This document shows, piece by piece, positions 16,251 to 25,430 of a stretch of DNA of 64,000 nucleotides. The stretch is from Bradyrhizobium rifense. Lineage in GTDB: Bacteria > Pseudomonadota > Alphaproteobacteria > Rhizobiales > Xanthobacteraceae. Each line of letters begins with the position of its first letter. The stretch's first letter is position 1. The stretch is taken from the NCBI RefSeq assembly GCF_008123425.1, contig NZ_VSSS01000050.1:124001-188000 (forward strand), written 5' to 3'. A program made the translations under genes and the position numbers. The notes below the pieces were generated by a model that made no database searches, was not told where the DNA came from, and saw only the letters and a list, made by a program, of their open reading frames with translations.

Positions 16251-17918
16251 CTACTTCGCCAGCTTTCTCACGGCCTCATCCACGCTGTGGAAGACGTGCT
16301 CCTTCGGCAGCACATCGAACAATTTGAAGCGCTCGAATGCGTCCTGCGCGCGCACCGATTCCAGCCGCGCCAGCGCGACCGTGACGCCTTGTTCGCTGCA
16401 CGCCTTGAAGACGTCGAGCAGGATCTGCGCGGCGGTGAAGTCGATCTCGACCATGCCGCTCGCCTCCAGCACCAGCAATTGCGGCGTCGCCGCGCTCAGG
16501 ACTTTCGTCACGTCGCTGCGGAAGCCGGGCGCATTGAGGAAGGACAGCGGCGCCTGCAGCCCGATCACGGCGACACCCGCGATGCGCTCGCCGGTGATGT
16601 GGGGGTGCGCTGGCCACCAGATCGTGGTGCCCGGCACGCGCTCGAACTCGATGAGCCTTGCGCGCGTCGTGCTCCAGATGCCGTGCAGCAGCGACAGCAC
16701 GATGCCGAGGAACGCGCCCTGCTGGATCGGCAGCACGATGATCAGCGCGGCGGTGGCGACGATCAGCAGAAACTCGCTGAACGACTGGCGATAGATCGTG
16801 AGGATCTGCTTGGTGCGGATGATGCGCAGCGCAACGAACAGCAGGATGCCGCCAAGGGCTGCATCTGGGACGTGCTGCAGCAGCCCCGTTCCGAACGCGA
16901 GCAACAACAGCACGATCACCGCAGCCGCAAGGCCCGCAAGCTGCGACTGTCCGCCGGTCTCGGCGACGATGCCTGTTCGCGGCGGGCTGGCATTGACGGG
17001 AAACGCGCCGAACAGGCCTGATAGCACGCTGCCGGCGCCGGCACCGAGGAAGTCGCGATCGACATCGGCGGGCTTGTCGGGATCGGACGGGAAGGACCGC
17101 GTGGTGGCCGCGGTCTGCACCATCACCACCACGGTGATCACGAAGGCGAGCGGCACCAGCCGCACCCATTGCTCCGGTGCAAGCTCGGGCAGGGTCGGCC
17201 GCGGCAGCGTGCCTGGCACGCTGCCGACGACGTTGACGCCCTTGCTCTCGAGACCCAGGGCGATCGTGGCGAGCGTCGCGGCGACGAGCCCGATCAGCGC
17301 GCCGGGAATCTTTGCGCTGATTTTTTCGGAGATGACGACCACGGCCAGCACGCCGAAGCCGATGCAGAGCGTCACGGGATTGGTGCGGCCGAGCTCGGTT
17401 GCGAGCACGCCGATACGATCGAGCGTCGGCCCGCTCGGCGATTCCAGTCCCAGGACGCCCGGCAATTGCGACACGATGATGTGGACGGAGATGCCGGCGA
17501 GGAAGCCGACCATCACCGGCATCGACAGGAGGTTGGCGATGCCGCCGAGCCGAAACGCTCCGCCGGCGAGCATCATCACGCCGACCATCAGCGCCAGCGC
17601 GATCGCGAGCCCCTGATATTCGGGTGAGCCGGCAGCAGCCAACGCGGCAAGGCCGCCGGCGAAGATCGGCGTGATCGTGGAATCGGCGCCGCAGGACAGG
17701 AAGCGGTTGCCGCCGAGCAGGGCAAAGCCGAGCGAGCCCGCCATGAAGGCGAAGAAGCCGATCTGCGGCGCGAAGCCGCCGAGCCGCGCAGTCGCCATCT
17801 GCTCGGGGATCGCGATCGCCGCCAGCGTCAGCCCCGCCATGAGATCGCCGGGCAGGGAATAGGAGGCGAGCGAGCCAAACAGCGGCCATGCTTTCCTGGC
17901 GTGAACGTCTTGCGGCAT
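16251..17918 (-). CDS. SulP-family anion transporter with STAS domain
   Basis: A 555-residue SLC26/SulP membrane transporter for sulfate, bicarbonate or a dicarboxylate. The N-terminus shows YSLPGDLMAGLTLAAIAIPEQMA, the SulP signature region. It is followed by many hydrophobic helices with NRFLSCGADSTITPIFA and GAFPVNASPPRT. From about residue 440 a soluble STAS domain follows (PLSFLNAPGFRSDV, VLEASGMVEIDFTAAQIL), as in regulated family members. No sulfate assimilation or carbonic anhydrase gene is adjacent to narrow the substrate. Confidence 0.92.
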   Translation of the reverse strand: MPQDVHARKAWPLFGSLASYSLPGDLMAGLTLAAIAIPEQMATARLGGFAPQIGFFAFMAGSLGFALLGGNRFLSCGADSTITPIFAGGLAALAAAGSPEYQGLAIALALMVGVMMLAGGAFRLGGIANLLSMPVMVGFLAGISVHIIVSQLPGVLGLESPSGPTLDRIGVLATELGRTNPVTLCIGFGVLAVVVISEKISAKIPGALIGLVAATLATIALGLESKGVNVVGSVPGTLPRPTLPELAPEQWVRLVPLAFVITVVVMVQTAATTRSFPSDPDKPADVDRDFLGAGAGSVLSGLFGAFPVNASPPRTGIVAETGGQSQLAGLAAAVIVLLLLAFGTGLLQHVPDAALGGILLFVALRIIRTKQILTIYRQSFSEFLLIVATAALIIVLPIQQGAFLGIVLSLLHGIWSTTRARLIEFERVPGTTIWWPAHPHITGERIAGVAVIGLQAPLSFLNAPGFRSDVTKVLSAATPQLLVLEASGMVEIDFTAAQILLDVFKACSEQGVTVALARLESVRAQDAFERFKLFDVLPKEHVFHSVDEAVRKLAK

Positions 17919-18018
17919 CGATGCGAAGTCCCCGGAAAATCTGCGTCGGCCGATCAGACTACAGCATTTCCGGATTGGAGGGCGGCAGACTGCGAAGGCC
18001 CGGGGCTATCAACAGAAA

Positions 18019-18043
18019 TGTCCGCAAGCGAAGCTTGCGGACA
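18019..18043 (-). terminator. Hairpin terminator after metacaspase-like gene
   Basis: A perfect inverted repeat with 11-base arms (TGTCCGCAAGC) and a three-base loop lies 27 bases beyond the stop of the gene ending at 18070. On the minus strand it is followed by ATTTCTGTT, a modest U tract. It separates that gene from the downstream SulP gene on the same strand. Confidence 0.65.
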
Positions 18044-18069
18044 TCACTGCCTATCGCAATGCGGCAGTG

Positions 18070-19560
18070 TCAGTACCTGGTGCCGCGGTTGTAGTCGCCG
18101 CCGCCGCGTCCCATGCCACCTCCGCCATGGCCGCCCATGCCCATGCCCATGCCGAGACCGATCCCGATGCCAATCCCGACGGCTTCGGGCGGCGGGCCGG
18201 GAGGCGGTGCGCGCTCGACGACTTCGTCAGGCGGCGGCCGGCGCGGTTTGGGCGGCGTGTCGACGACCTTGCGCTTTGGCGGCGTGTCGTCGACGCGCTT
18301 CTTGATGATAGGTGCAACCGTCGGGTTGATCGGCGTCGCCGGCGTTGACGGTGTCGAGCACGGGCAGGTCGGCGCCATGGCGACGGCGACCGGCACCGCG
18401 GCGGCCGCAACCGGCAAGACATAATTGCGGTTCTGCACGCGGAGCAGCAGCCTGCGCGCGGTCGCCGCGAGATCGCTATTGTCCCAGTTCGCGAGATAGG
18501 CCTCGTACGAAGCGCGGGTGTTGATCGCCACCGCGCGGTCCCACGCCAGCATCTGGCGCCGCCGCTCCAGCACCGTGCGCAGGCGCGGCGTTTGAGCGTC
18601 CTGCGCGTAGAGCTCGATATAGGCCTGATAGGCGGGCACGGTGTCGTCGGCGATCACGAGCTGATAGGCGACCTTGGCGTCCTTGCCCTGCAAATCCTTG
18701 CGCCAATCCTCGACGCTGCGCGTAGCACTGGCGAGGGCCATCGCGTTCGCGGCCGGAGCAGGGGGCTGACCGCTGCTGCTATCACCGCCGAAGAATTTGA
18801 AGTCGGTCGTCAGCGACGAGCTTTCCCAGGGGATCTGTCGTCCGTCGGTCGATTGCGCCACGGAGATACGAATGCGCTTGAACACTTCCTCGATCGGGAC
18901 GTTCGGTTGCTTGGCAACCGTCAGCGCTGCCGTGGTGTAGGGACTGTCGGCTCCGGATCCGTCCTCGGCTTCGGCACCGGGCGAGGTCGAATATGAAATG
19001 AACGAGCCCGGCGCGCCTGCCTTGGTGTCGACGATCGCAAGCCCGTGGCCGGCACCGCTCAGCGCCGGGAACGGATTGTTGCGGCAGGCATCGAGCATGA
19101 AGATGCGCGCCCGCGTCGGCAACGCGCCGAGCGTGTTGAGCAGATCGTTCAGACGCACGCCCTGCAACGGAATGTCGGCCTCGCGCTTGGGATCGAGATC
19201 GACAGGCACGAGATAGTTCTCGCCGTCGATCTGCAGGCCGTGGCCGGCATAGAACACCAGCGCGACGGTGTCGGCGCCGCTGGCGCTGACCTTTCCGGCG
19301 AAATCCGAGATCGTCTGGCGCATCTCGTTCTGCGACAGATTGGGCGCTGCGGTGACGTTGAAGCCGGCATTGCCGAGCAGCTCGGCCATGCCCTTGGCGT
19401 CGTTGGCGGCGTTGGGCAGTTCCGGCACGGTGCGATAGGCGGACTGGCCGATCACCAGCGCAAGCCGCGCTTCGGCCGCGGCCTGTGTCGGCGTCATGAA
19501 CTGCGTGAGTGCAAGGAGACTGGAAGCAAGAACTAAATTACAAAGGACTGGACGGCGCAT
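18070..19560 (-). CDS. Secreted caspase-family (C14) protein, metacaspase-like
   Basis: A 496-residue protein with a signal peptide (about 1-28, cleavage near TQAAAE) and a peptidase C14 p20 domain beginning RLALVIGQSAYRTVPELPNA. The catalytic pair is visible as His107 (FYAGHG) and Cys159 (MLDACRNNP). A p10-like region and a helical linker follow. The last 130 residues are Pro/Thr-rich (STPSTPATP, TPPKPRRPPPDE) and end in a glycine/methionine-rich tail (GIGLGMGMGMGGHGGGGM). ATG 19560 is preceded by an excellent GGAGGTGA site. The domain should act outside the cytoplasm; its substrate is unknown. Confidence 0.88.
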   Translation of the reverse strand: MRRPVLCNLVLASSLLALTQFMTPTQAAAEARLALVIGQSAYRTVPELPNAANDAKGMAELLGNAGFNVTAAPNLSQNEMRQTISDFAGKVSASGADTVALVFYAGHGLQIDGENYLVPVDLDPKREADIPLQGVRLNDLLNTLGALPTRARIFMLDACRNNPFPALSGAGHGLAIVDTKAGAPGSFISYSTSPGAEAEDGSGADSPYTTAALTVAKQPNVPIEEVFKRIRISVAQSTDGRQIPWESSSLTTDFKFFGGDSSSGQPPAPAANAMALASATRSVEDWRKDLQGKDAKVAYQLVIADDTVPAYQAYIELYAQDAQTPRLRTVLERRRQMLAWDRAVAINTRASYEAYLANWDNSDLAATARRLLLRVQNRNYVLPVAAAAVPVAVAMAPTCPCSTPSTPATPINPTVAPIIKKRVDDTPPKRKVVDTPPKPRRPPPDEVVERAPPPGPPPEAVGIGIGIGLGMGMGMGGHGGGGMGRGGGDYNRGTRY

Positions 19561-19703
19561 GGTGTCACCTCCATCGGCAATGGGTGCGAGGATGTCACCT
19601 TTTCTAGTCGTCCGCCACGACTCTGTCTGTGCGCTATCTCACGCTCTCGCGTGCGGCAAATGGGGCAGGGGGTCCGCCGGAGCCGCCGCGCTGTGCCGTG
19701 CTT

Positions 19704-20624
19704 TCAGAACAATCCACGGTCCCAGGGCGGGTCAGGCGCAAAGCGTGCGGCGAGGAAATCGATGAAGGCGCGCACCTTCGCCGGCGGCCGGCGATCGGGC
19801 AGGTAGACCGCATGCACCGCGGATGACTGCATCTCCGGCTGATCGAGCGGAAGCGCGACCAGCGTGCCGGCGCGCAGATCGTCAGCGATGATGAAGGTCG
19901 GCTGCCGGGCGAGGCCGAGGCCGGCCAGCGTCGCAGCGCGCAGCGCATCGCCATTGTTGGCACGCAAGGTGCCACTGATCTGGATGCGGATCTCGCCGTC
20001 GACGCCGAACGGCCATTCCGCGGCGCTGCCCTGCTGCGTAAGCGTGTAGCCGAGGCAATTATGCGCGGCGAGGTCGGCGACGGTGCGCGGCGTGCCGTGC
20101 TTCGCCAGATAGGACGGGGCGGCGCAGACCACCAACCGGTTCCGCGCGAGCTTTCGCGCCACCATGCTGGAGTCGCGTAAGCGTCCGATGCGGACCGCGA
20201 GATCCCAGCCTTCCTCGGCGAGGTCGACGAGGCGATCGTTGAGGCCGAGCTCGATGGTCACCTCGGGGTAGCGTTCCGAGAAATCTGCAATGAGGGGCGC
20301 AATCTGCCGTGTGCCGAACACGACGGGCACGTTGACCCGCAACAATCCGCGCGGCTCGGCGCGCTCCCGCGCGACTGCGGCATCGGCCGTCTCCATGTCG
20401 GCAAGGATCCGCTCGGAGGATTCCAGATAGAGCCGGCCGGCCTCGGTGATCGACAGTCGCCGCGTGGTGCGGTGGAACAGCTTGATGCCGAGCCGCGCCT
20501 CCAGCGAGGCCACGTGCTTGGTGACCATGGTCTGTGACAGGCCCATCGCCCGGGCCGCACCGGACAGGCTGCCGTTCGCCGCCACCTTGGCGAAGACTTC
20601 CAGGCTGGTCAGCCGGTCGAGCAT
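19704..20624 (-). CDS. LysR-family transcriptional regulator
   Basis: A 306-residue LysR regulator. The helix-turn-helix lies in MLDRLTSLEVFAKVAANGSL, GAARAMGLSQTMVTKHV and LEARLGIKLFHRTTRRL; the effector-binding domain follows from about residue 90. It belongs to the large group related to PecT/DsdC-type proteins with the RLTSLEVF start. It is divergent from the DoxX gene across a 96-base AT-rich gap, which contains short inverted repeats ATTGG/CCAAT and CTATT/AATAG. The DoxX gene is therefore its most likely target. Confidence 0.9.
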   Translation of the reverse strand: MLDRLTSLEVFAKVAANGSLSGAARAMGLSQTMVTKHVASLEARLGIKLFHRTTRRLSITEAGRLYLESSERILADMETADAAVARERAEPRGLLRVNVPVVFGTRQIAPLIADFSERYPEVTIELGLNDRLVDLAEEGWDLAVRIGRLRDSSMVARKLARNRLVVCAAPSYLAKHGTPRTVADLAAHNCLGYTLTQQGSAAEWPFGVDGEIRIQISGTLRANNGDALRAATLAGLGLARQPTFIIADDLRAGTLVALPLDQPEMQSSAVHAVYLPDRRPPAKVRAFIDFLAARFAPDPPWDRGLF

Positions 20625-20720
20625 CTATCTCACTCTATTGGTGTGAAGTATTTTTCCAGAATAGCCAATTATCGTCCGTTTGAGAATAGATCATAGCTAT
20701 CCCCAACAATGGAGACCGCC

Positions 20721-21164
20721 ATGATCGATTCCCGTACCGCTCCCTACGCCGCGCTGGTGCTGCGCGTGACCCTGGGCGCGCTGTTCCTGGCCCATGCCAG
20801 CCTGAAACTGTTCGTCTTCACCCCCGCCGGCACGGCAAAGTTCTTCGGCAGCCTCGGCTTCCCGCCCGAGCTCGCCTATCTCGTGATGACCGTCGAAGTC
20901 CTCAGCGGCATCGCCCTAATCCTCGGCGTCTGGACCCGCTATGCGGCGCTGGCCGGCATCCCGATCCTGCTCGGCGCGATCTTCACCGTGCACGGTGCCG
21001 CCGGGTTCTTCTTCACCAACCCGAAGGGTGGCTGGGAATATCCCGCGTTCTGGGTGATCGCGCTGGTCGCGCAGGCGCTGCTCGGCGATGGCGCCTTCGC
21101 GCTGCGGCCTTCACGCGATGTCGAGGCAGCGAGCGGACAGTTGAGCGTCGCGTCGTCGCGCTGA
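20721..21164 (+). CDS. DoxX-family membrane protein
   Basis: A 147-residue inner-membrane protein with four hydrophobic helices (ALVLRVTLGALFLAHA, then VMTVEVLSGIALILGVW, GIPILLGAIFTVHG and FWVIALVAQALLGDG). These carry the DoxX family signatures HASLKLF and a conserved GFP-P segment. Family members are linked to thiosulfate:quinone oxidation or redox stress, but most are of unknown role. ATG 20721 is used with GGAG eight bases upstream; a start at 20709 would add four residues. It is divergent from the LysR gene and followed by a strong terminator. Confidence 0.88.
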   Translation: MIDSRTAPYAALVLRVTLGALFLAHASLKLFVFTPAGTAKFFGSLGFPPELAYLVMTVEVLSGIALILGVWTRYAALAGIPILLGAIFTVHGAAGFFFTNPKGGWEYPAFWVIALVAQALLGDGAFALRPSRDVEAASGQLSVASSR

Positions 21165-21189
21165 CATCGTCGCATCATTGAAACGTGAG

Positions 21190-21219
21190 AGCTGCGGGAT
21201 CACGGTCCCGCAGCTTTTT
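21190..21219 (+). terminator. Rho-independent terminator after doxX-like gene
   Basis: A hairpin with ten-base perfect arms (AGCTGCGGGA paired with TCCCGCAGCT) and a six-base loop is followed by TTTTTG. It lies 25 bases after the DoxX stop and is the best intrinsic terminator in the window. Confidence 0.9.
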
Positions 21220-21526
21220 GCTGCGTGCCAACGCGCGAGTGACCAGCCATAAGCCCATCAATCTGCGTTCGGCATTGATCCATACCCGAATTGGATCGAT
21301 CTGCGCAATCTGCATAGCCCGCCGTTCGGTCGCGATGCGGCATGATCGAGAACATCGGCAAATATAGGCATTCCGCTGCGGTCTCTGCCGGCGCGCCTTG
21401 CTCCCGTCCCGTCTCGGCTGCGCTGGCCGCAACGCTTGCCTGCGTCGTCGCTTTGGCCATACAGTCCGTGCAACAGGCTGTGGCTACGACCGTGGCCGCG
21501 AACAAAAAATATTGGGGAGAGACACC
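21220..21526. other. Intergenic region before the TRAP transporter genes
   Basis: About 300 bases without a supported gene. It contains an inverted repeat GATCCA-N9-TGGATC (21277-21297) that could be an operator for the TRAP operon, and a ribosome site (GGGGAGAG) just before 21527. A 62-codon open frame at 21342-21530 overlaps the dctP-like start and is not supported. Confidence 0.5.
21277..21297. promoter_or_regulatory. Candidate operator upstream of TRAP operon
   Basis: Inverted repeat GATCCA-N9-TGGATC, 230 bases before the solute-binding protein start and downstream of the doxX terminator. The pattern is seen directly; no regulator gene is adjacent to assign it. Confidence 0.3.
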
Positions 21527-22558
21527 ATGACTATCGTGCCTGTCAGCCGTCGCACGTTCATCAAGTCGTCGACGGCCGTGACCGCCGGCCTCGTGCTCTC
21601 TCCCGCCATCATCGGCCGCGCCGAAGCCGCAACGCTGAAGCTGAAATGCTCCTCCTCGCTGCCGAACGATCCCAAATTCGCCAACGGCCGCGTCTACTAC
21701 GACAATCTCGTCAAGAATTTGAAGGGCAACGGGCTCGGCGAGCAGGTCGAGGTCGCCTTCTTCCCGGACAACCAGCTCGGCCAGGAAATCGACGTCATTA
21801 ATTCGGTGAAGCTCGGCGTCATCGACCTCATGGTGTCGGGCTCGTCGATCTCGGCCAATCTGGTGCCACTGGTCGGCACCTACGACCTCGGCTTCCTGTT
21901 CTCGAGCTTCCCGCAGCAGACCAAGGCGTTCGACGCCGGCGCCGCCAAGCCGATCGAGGACGCGCTGCTCAAGGGCAGCAACATCCGCATCATCGCCTGG
22001 GCCTATAATTTCGGCTCGCGCAGCGTGTTTGCGAAGAAGCCGGTGAAGACGCCGGAGGATCTCGCCGGTCTCAAGATCAGGACGCTGCCGAATCCCGTCA
22101 TCACCGAATGTCTGCGGCTGATGGGGGCTGCCGCCACTCCGCTAGCGTTCGGCGAAATCTACACGGCGTTGCAGGCCGGCGTGCTGGATGGCCTCGAGCA
22201 CGATCCGCCGACCATCCTCGCCAGCAAGTTCTTCGAAACCGCGAAGTTCTACGCGCTGACGCAGCACAATTTCTCGCCGCTCGCGGTCTACTTCAGCGAC
22301 ATGACCTTCAACCGCATGGATCCGAAGCTGCGCGAGGGCTTTCTCGACGCCGCGAAGAAGGCCGCGGTCGACACGCGGACCCATGGGCTTGCAGTCGAGA
22401 AGGAAGCGCTGACGGCTCTGACCGAGAAGGGCGTGACGGTGGCCGAATGCGACCGCGAGGCGTTCAAGAAGCGCGTGGCGCCGCAGACCGAGAACTTCAT
22501 CAAGGCGCGGCCGGAGTCCAAGGCCGTCATCGACATCATTCGTTCGACGCAAGCCTGA
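21527..22558 (+). CDS. TRAP transporter solute-binding protein (DctP family)
   Basis: A 343-residue periplasmic binding protein of the DctP/TRAP type. The N-terminus has a twin-arginine signal (VSRRTFIKSS, hydrophobic core TAGLVLSPAII, cleavage near AEAA), so it is exported folded through Tat. The body shows LPNDPKFANGRVYYDNLVK and the ligand-site segment LKIRTLPNPVITECLRLMGA, with GGDTGLD-like LDGLEHDPPTI. TRAP binding proteins carry organic acids such as hydroxy- and keto-acids. It starts the operon TRAP receptor, fused permease, 2-hydroxyacid dehydrogenase. ATG 21527 has a GGGGAGAG site. Confidence 0.92.
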   Translation: MTIVPVSRRTFIKSSTAVTAGLVLSPAIIGRAEAATLKLKCSSSLPNDPKFANGRVYYDNLVKNLKGNGLGEQVEVAFFPDNQLGQEIDVINSVKLGVIDLMVSGSSISANLVPLVGTYDLGFLFSSFPQQTKAFDAGAAKPIEDALLKGSNIRIIAWAYNFGSRSVFAKKPVKTPEDLAGLKIRTLPNPVITECLRLMGAAATPLAFGEIYTALQAGVLDGLEHDPPTILASKFFETAKFYALTQHNFSPLAVYFSDMTFNRMDPKLREGFLDAAKKAAVDTRTHGLAVEKEALTALTEKGVTVAECDREAFKKRVAPQTENFIKARPESKAVIDIIRSTQA

Positions 22559-22559
22559 G

Positions 22560-24434
22560 ATGGCTAAATCCGGGTTGGCGATGACAGGAACCGTGCCGCT
22601 CTCGGGCGGTCGCCACGGGAGCATCGCCCTTCTGCTTCGCCTGAGCGACGCGATCGCGGCCATCCTTCTGGCCGCCGATCTTGCGGTCGTCTGCGGATCC
22701 GTACTGCTGCGTTTCTGCTTCAACGCGCCGGTCGAATGGTCGGATGACGTCGCGCGCGGATTGATGGTCGGATCGGCCTTCTTCGGTGCCGCAAGTGCGC
22801 TTGCCCGCGGCGAGAATGTCGGCGTGTCCTTCTTCCGCGATCTGCTGACGCTGCGGCTGCGCAGCCTGGTCGACGCCGCCAGCGCCGTGCTCGTCGTGCT
22901 GATCTCCGGCTACGTCGCCTTTAACGCCATCAAGCTGGGCTCGCTGACGGCGGGGCAGACCACCGGCTCCGGCCTGCCTTTGGAGCTGACCTTCTATCCG
23001 ATGGGCGTCGGCGCGCTGTTCATGACCGTGTTCGCGATCGACCATCTCTGCGCGCGACCGCTGCCTGAGATCGTCAGAGGTCTTGTTGCGGTCGCCGTCG
23101 TGACGGTGCTCTATCTCGCCTGGGATTACCTGTCGCCGTCCTCGGTGCCGTCGGCGGGCGTGCTGATGCTGATCGGCTTCTTCGCCACGCTGTTCGGCGG
23201 CTTGCCGATCGGTTTTGCGCTGGCGCTGGCCGCGCTGATCTTCATCTGGGTCGAGGGCGCGCTGCCCGGCGTCATCTTCGCCCAGCAGATGGCGCGCGGC
23301 ATCGACAATTTCGTGCTGCTCGCGATTCCGTTCTTCATCCTCGTCGGCTACCTCATGGAAGCCAACGGCATGTCGGTGCGCCTGATCGAGCTGCTGCAGC
23401 GCGGGGTCGGCCGCATGCGCGGCGGCCTGAACGTCGTGATGGTGGCCTCGATGGTGCTGTTCTCGGGCATCTCGGGTTCGAAGATGGCCGATGTCGCAGC
23501 CGTCGGCTCCGTGCTGATCCCGGCGGCGCGCCGCTCGAAGCAGAATCCAGGCAGTGCGGTGGCGCTGCTCGCGGCATCTGCGGTGATGGCGGAAACGATT
23601 CCGCCCTGCATCAACCTGATCATCCTCGGCTTCGTCGCGAACCTGTCGATCGGCGGCCTGTTCATGGCAGGGCTGCTGCCGGCGGCGCTGATGGCGGCGG
23701 TGCTGATCGCCTTCTCGATCATCTTCGGCAAGACGCCGGCGGACGCCGAGGAGGTCGAACCGCAGATGCCGGTCTCGGGCCTGTGGAGCGGCGCGATCGC
23801 TTCGTTCGGCCTGATCTTCATGATCTTCTTCGGCTTCAAGAGCGGCTTTGCCACGGCAACCGAAATTTCCGCCTTTGCCGTCGCCTACGCGCTCATCGTC
23901 GGCAGCGTCGTGTTCCGCGAGCTCAGCTTGAAATCGGCGACGCATAGTTTCGTTCAGGCGGCGACGCGCGCAGGACTGGTGCTGTTCATCGTCGCCGCCG
24001 CGCAATCGCTGGCGTTCACGCTGACCTTGCAGCAGGTACCGCATGCGGTCGGCGACTTCATGCTGGGACTGTCCAAAACGAGCGGCACCTGGCTGTTCAT
24101 CCTGCTGGCGATCGCCGTGCTGATCGTGATGGGCTCGGTGCTGGAAGGCGCGGCCGCGCTGATCATCTTCGGGCCGCTGCTTCTTCCCGTGGCGGTGCAG
24201 CTCGGCATCGATCCGCTGCATTTCGGCGTGGTGCTGGTGATCGCGATGGGCGTCGGCCTGTTCGCGCCGCCGCTCGGGCTTGGGCTCTACGGCGCCTGCC
24301 TGATCGGCAACGTGCCGATCGAGCAGACGGTGAAGCCGATCCTGGGCTATCTCGGCCTGTTGTTCCTCTGCCTGCTCGTCATCGCCTTCGTGCCATGGCT
24401 GAGCACCGCCTTGCCGCGCGCATTCGGTTACTAA
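22560..24434 (+). CDS. Fused TRAP transporter permease (DctQ-DctM)
   Basis: A 624-residue protein in which the small DctQ subunit (about residues 20-175, with LLRFCFNAPVEWSDDVARGLM) is fused to the large DctM subunit (about 195-615, with GLPIGFALALAALIF, GRMRGGLNVVMVASMVLFSGISGS and ETIPPCINLII). It catalyses sodium-coupled uptake of the acid delivered by the DctP protein, whose stop lies one base upstream of this start. Fused DctQM proteins are known but less common than separate subunits. It has about 15-17 membrane segments. Confidence 0.93.
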   Translation: MAKSGLAMTGTVPLSGGRHGSIALLLRLSDAIAAILLAADLAVVCGSVLLRFCFNAPVEWSDDVARGLMVGSAFFGAASALARGENVGVSFFRDLLTLRLRSLVDAASAVLVVLISGYVAFNAIKLGSLTAGQTTGSGLPLELTFYPMGVGALFMTVFAIDHLCARPLPEIVRGLVAVAVVTVLYLAWDYLSPSSVPSAGVLMLIGFFATLFGGLPIGFALALAALIFIWVEGALPGVIFAQQMARGIDNFVLLAIPFFILVGYLMEANGMSVRLIELLQRGVGRMRGGLNVVMVASMVLFSGISGSKMADVAAVGSVLIPAARRSKQNPGSAVALLAASAVMAETIPPCINLIILGFVANLSIGGLFMAGLLPAALMAAVLIAFSIIFGKTPADAEEVEPQMPVSGLWSGAIASFGLIFMIFFGFKSGFATATEISAFAVAYALIVGSVVFRELSLKSATHSFVQAATRAGLVLFIVAAAQSLAFTLTLQQVPHAVGDFMLGLSKTSGTWLFILLAIAVLIVMGSVLEGAAALIIFGPLLLPVAVQLGIDPLHFGVVLVIAMGVGLFAPPLGLGLYGACLIGNVPIEQTVKPILGYLGLLFLCLLVIAFVPWLSTALPRAFGY

Positions 24435-24446
24435 GGGAGTGTTGCC

Positions 24447-25424
24447 GTGAAAGTCCTGCTGGCCCACACGCCGGAGATGCGCCGCAATTATTACGGTGAT
24501 CGCAGCCTGAACGGCCTGCGGGCGATTGCGGACGTGATCCTGCACGAGGGCGATCAGGCGCTCGATTCCGCAGGCCTCGTGAATGCGGCAAAGGACGCCG
24601 ACATCATCGTCGCCGATCGCATGACGGAAGGGCGCGGCGAGATATTTGCGCAGCTGCCGAATCTCCGAGCCTTCGTTCGCTGTGCCGTCGACATCCGCAA
24701 CGTCGACGTCGATGCCGCATCAACGGCAGGCGTGCTGGTGACGCGCGCCGGTCCCGGCTTCGTGCAGGCGGTCGCCGAGCTCGCGATCGGCTTCATGGTC
24801 GACCTGTCGCGCGGCGTGTCGCGGGCCACAGCCGACTTCCATGCCGGCCGCAAGCCGGAGGCGCGGACGGGCCGTCAGCTCGCCGGCAGCACAATCGGCA
24901 TCATCGGCTATGGCAGCATCGGTCGTTACCTCGCCGAGATCGCCAAGGTGATGCGCATGAAGGTGCTGGTCGCCGATCCCTTCGCTGATGTCAGCGACAG
25001 CGCGATCAAGCAGGTCGGTCTCGACGAGCTGCTGGCTGCATCAGACTACGTCGTCTGCCTCGCAATTGCCAACGAGCAGACGGAGAAGCTGATCGACGAG
25101 GCGGCGCTGGCGCGCATGCAGAAGCATGCCGTCTTCATCAATCTCTCGCGCGGCAATCTCGTCGACGAGGCGGCGCTCGCGAAGGCGCTGCTGGAGAACC
25201 GCATCGCCGGTGCTGCGATGGATGTCGGCCGCGCGCCCGACCAGATGCCGACGCCGGAGCTGGCAAAACTTGCCAACGTGGTCGCCACCCCGCATGTTGG
25301 TGGGCTGACGCCGCAGGCGATCGAATACCAGTCGCTCGAGACGGTGCGGCAGGTCGACGCCATCATCAAGGGCGAGGCCCCGAAGGGCGCCGTGAACGCC
25401 GACCGCTGGACGCGGCGGCCGTGA
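24447..25424 (+). CDS. D-isomer-specific 2-hydroxyacid dehydrogenase
   Basis: A 325-residue NAD(P)-dependent dehydrogenase. The Rossmann motif is GIIGYGSIGRYLAE at about 150-163. The catalytic arginine lies in INLSRGNLVDEAAL, and ATPHVGGLTPQA carries the catalytic histidine with its partner glutamate upstream. GTG 24447 follows a GGGAG site, 12 bases after the TRAP permease stop. The gene order indicates that the imported compound, or a product of it, is a 2-hydroxy or 2-keto acid oxidised or reduced here. The exact substrate cannot be read. Confidence 0.92.
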   Translation: MKVLLAHTPEMRRNYYGDRSLNGLRAIADVILHEGDQALDSAGLVNAAKDADIIVADRMTEGRGEIFAQLPNLRAFVRCAVDIRNVDVDAASTAGVLVTRAGPGFVQAVAELAIGFMVDLSRGVSRATADFHAGRKPEARTGRQLAGSTIGIIGYGSIGRYLAEIAKVMRMKVLVADPFADVSDSAIKQVGLDELLAASDYVVCLAIANEQTEKLIDEAALARMQKHAVFINLSRGNLVDEAALAKALLENRIAGAAMDVGRAPDQMPTPELAKLANVVATPHVGGLTPQAIEYQSLETVRQVDAIIKGEAPKGAVNADRWTRRP

Positions 25425-25430
25425 GTTGCC

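Noticed and set aside
21342..21530. 62-codon frame with a hydrophobic segment before the TRAP receptor
   Set aside because: It overlaps the receptor start, lacks a ribosome site and has no family match; the receptor start with its Tat signal is clear.
22536..24545. 669-codon minus-strand frame opposite the TRAP permease
   Set aside because: His/Arg/Gln-rich shadow of a membrane protein gene; no start context or homology.
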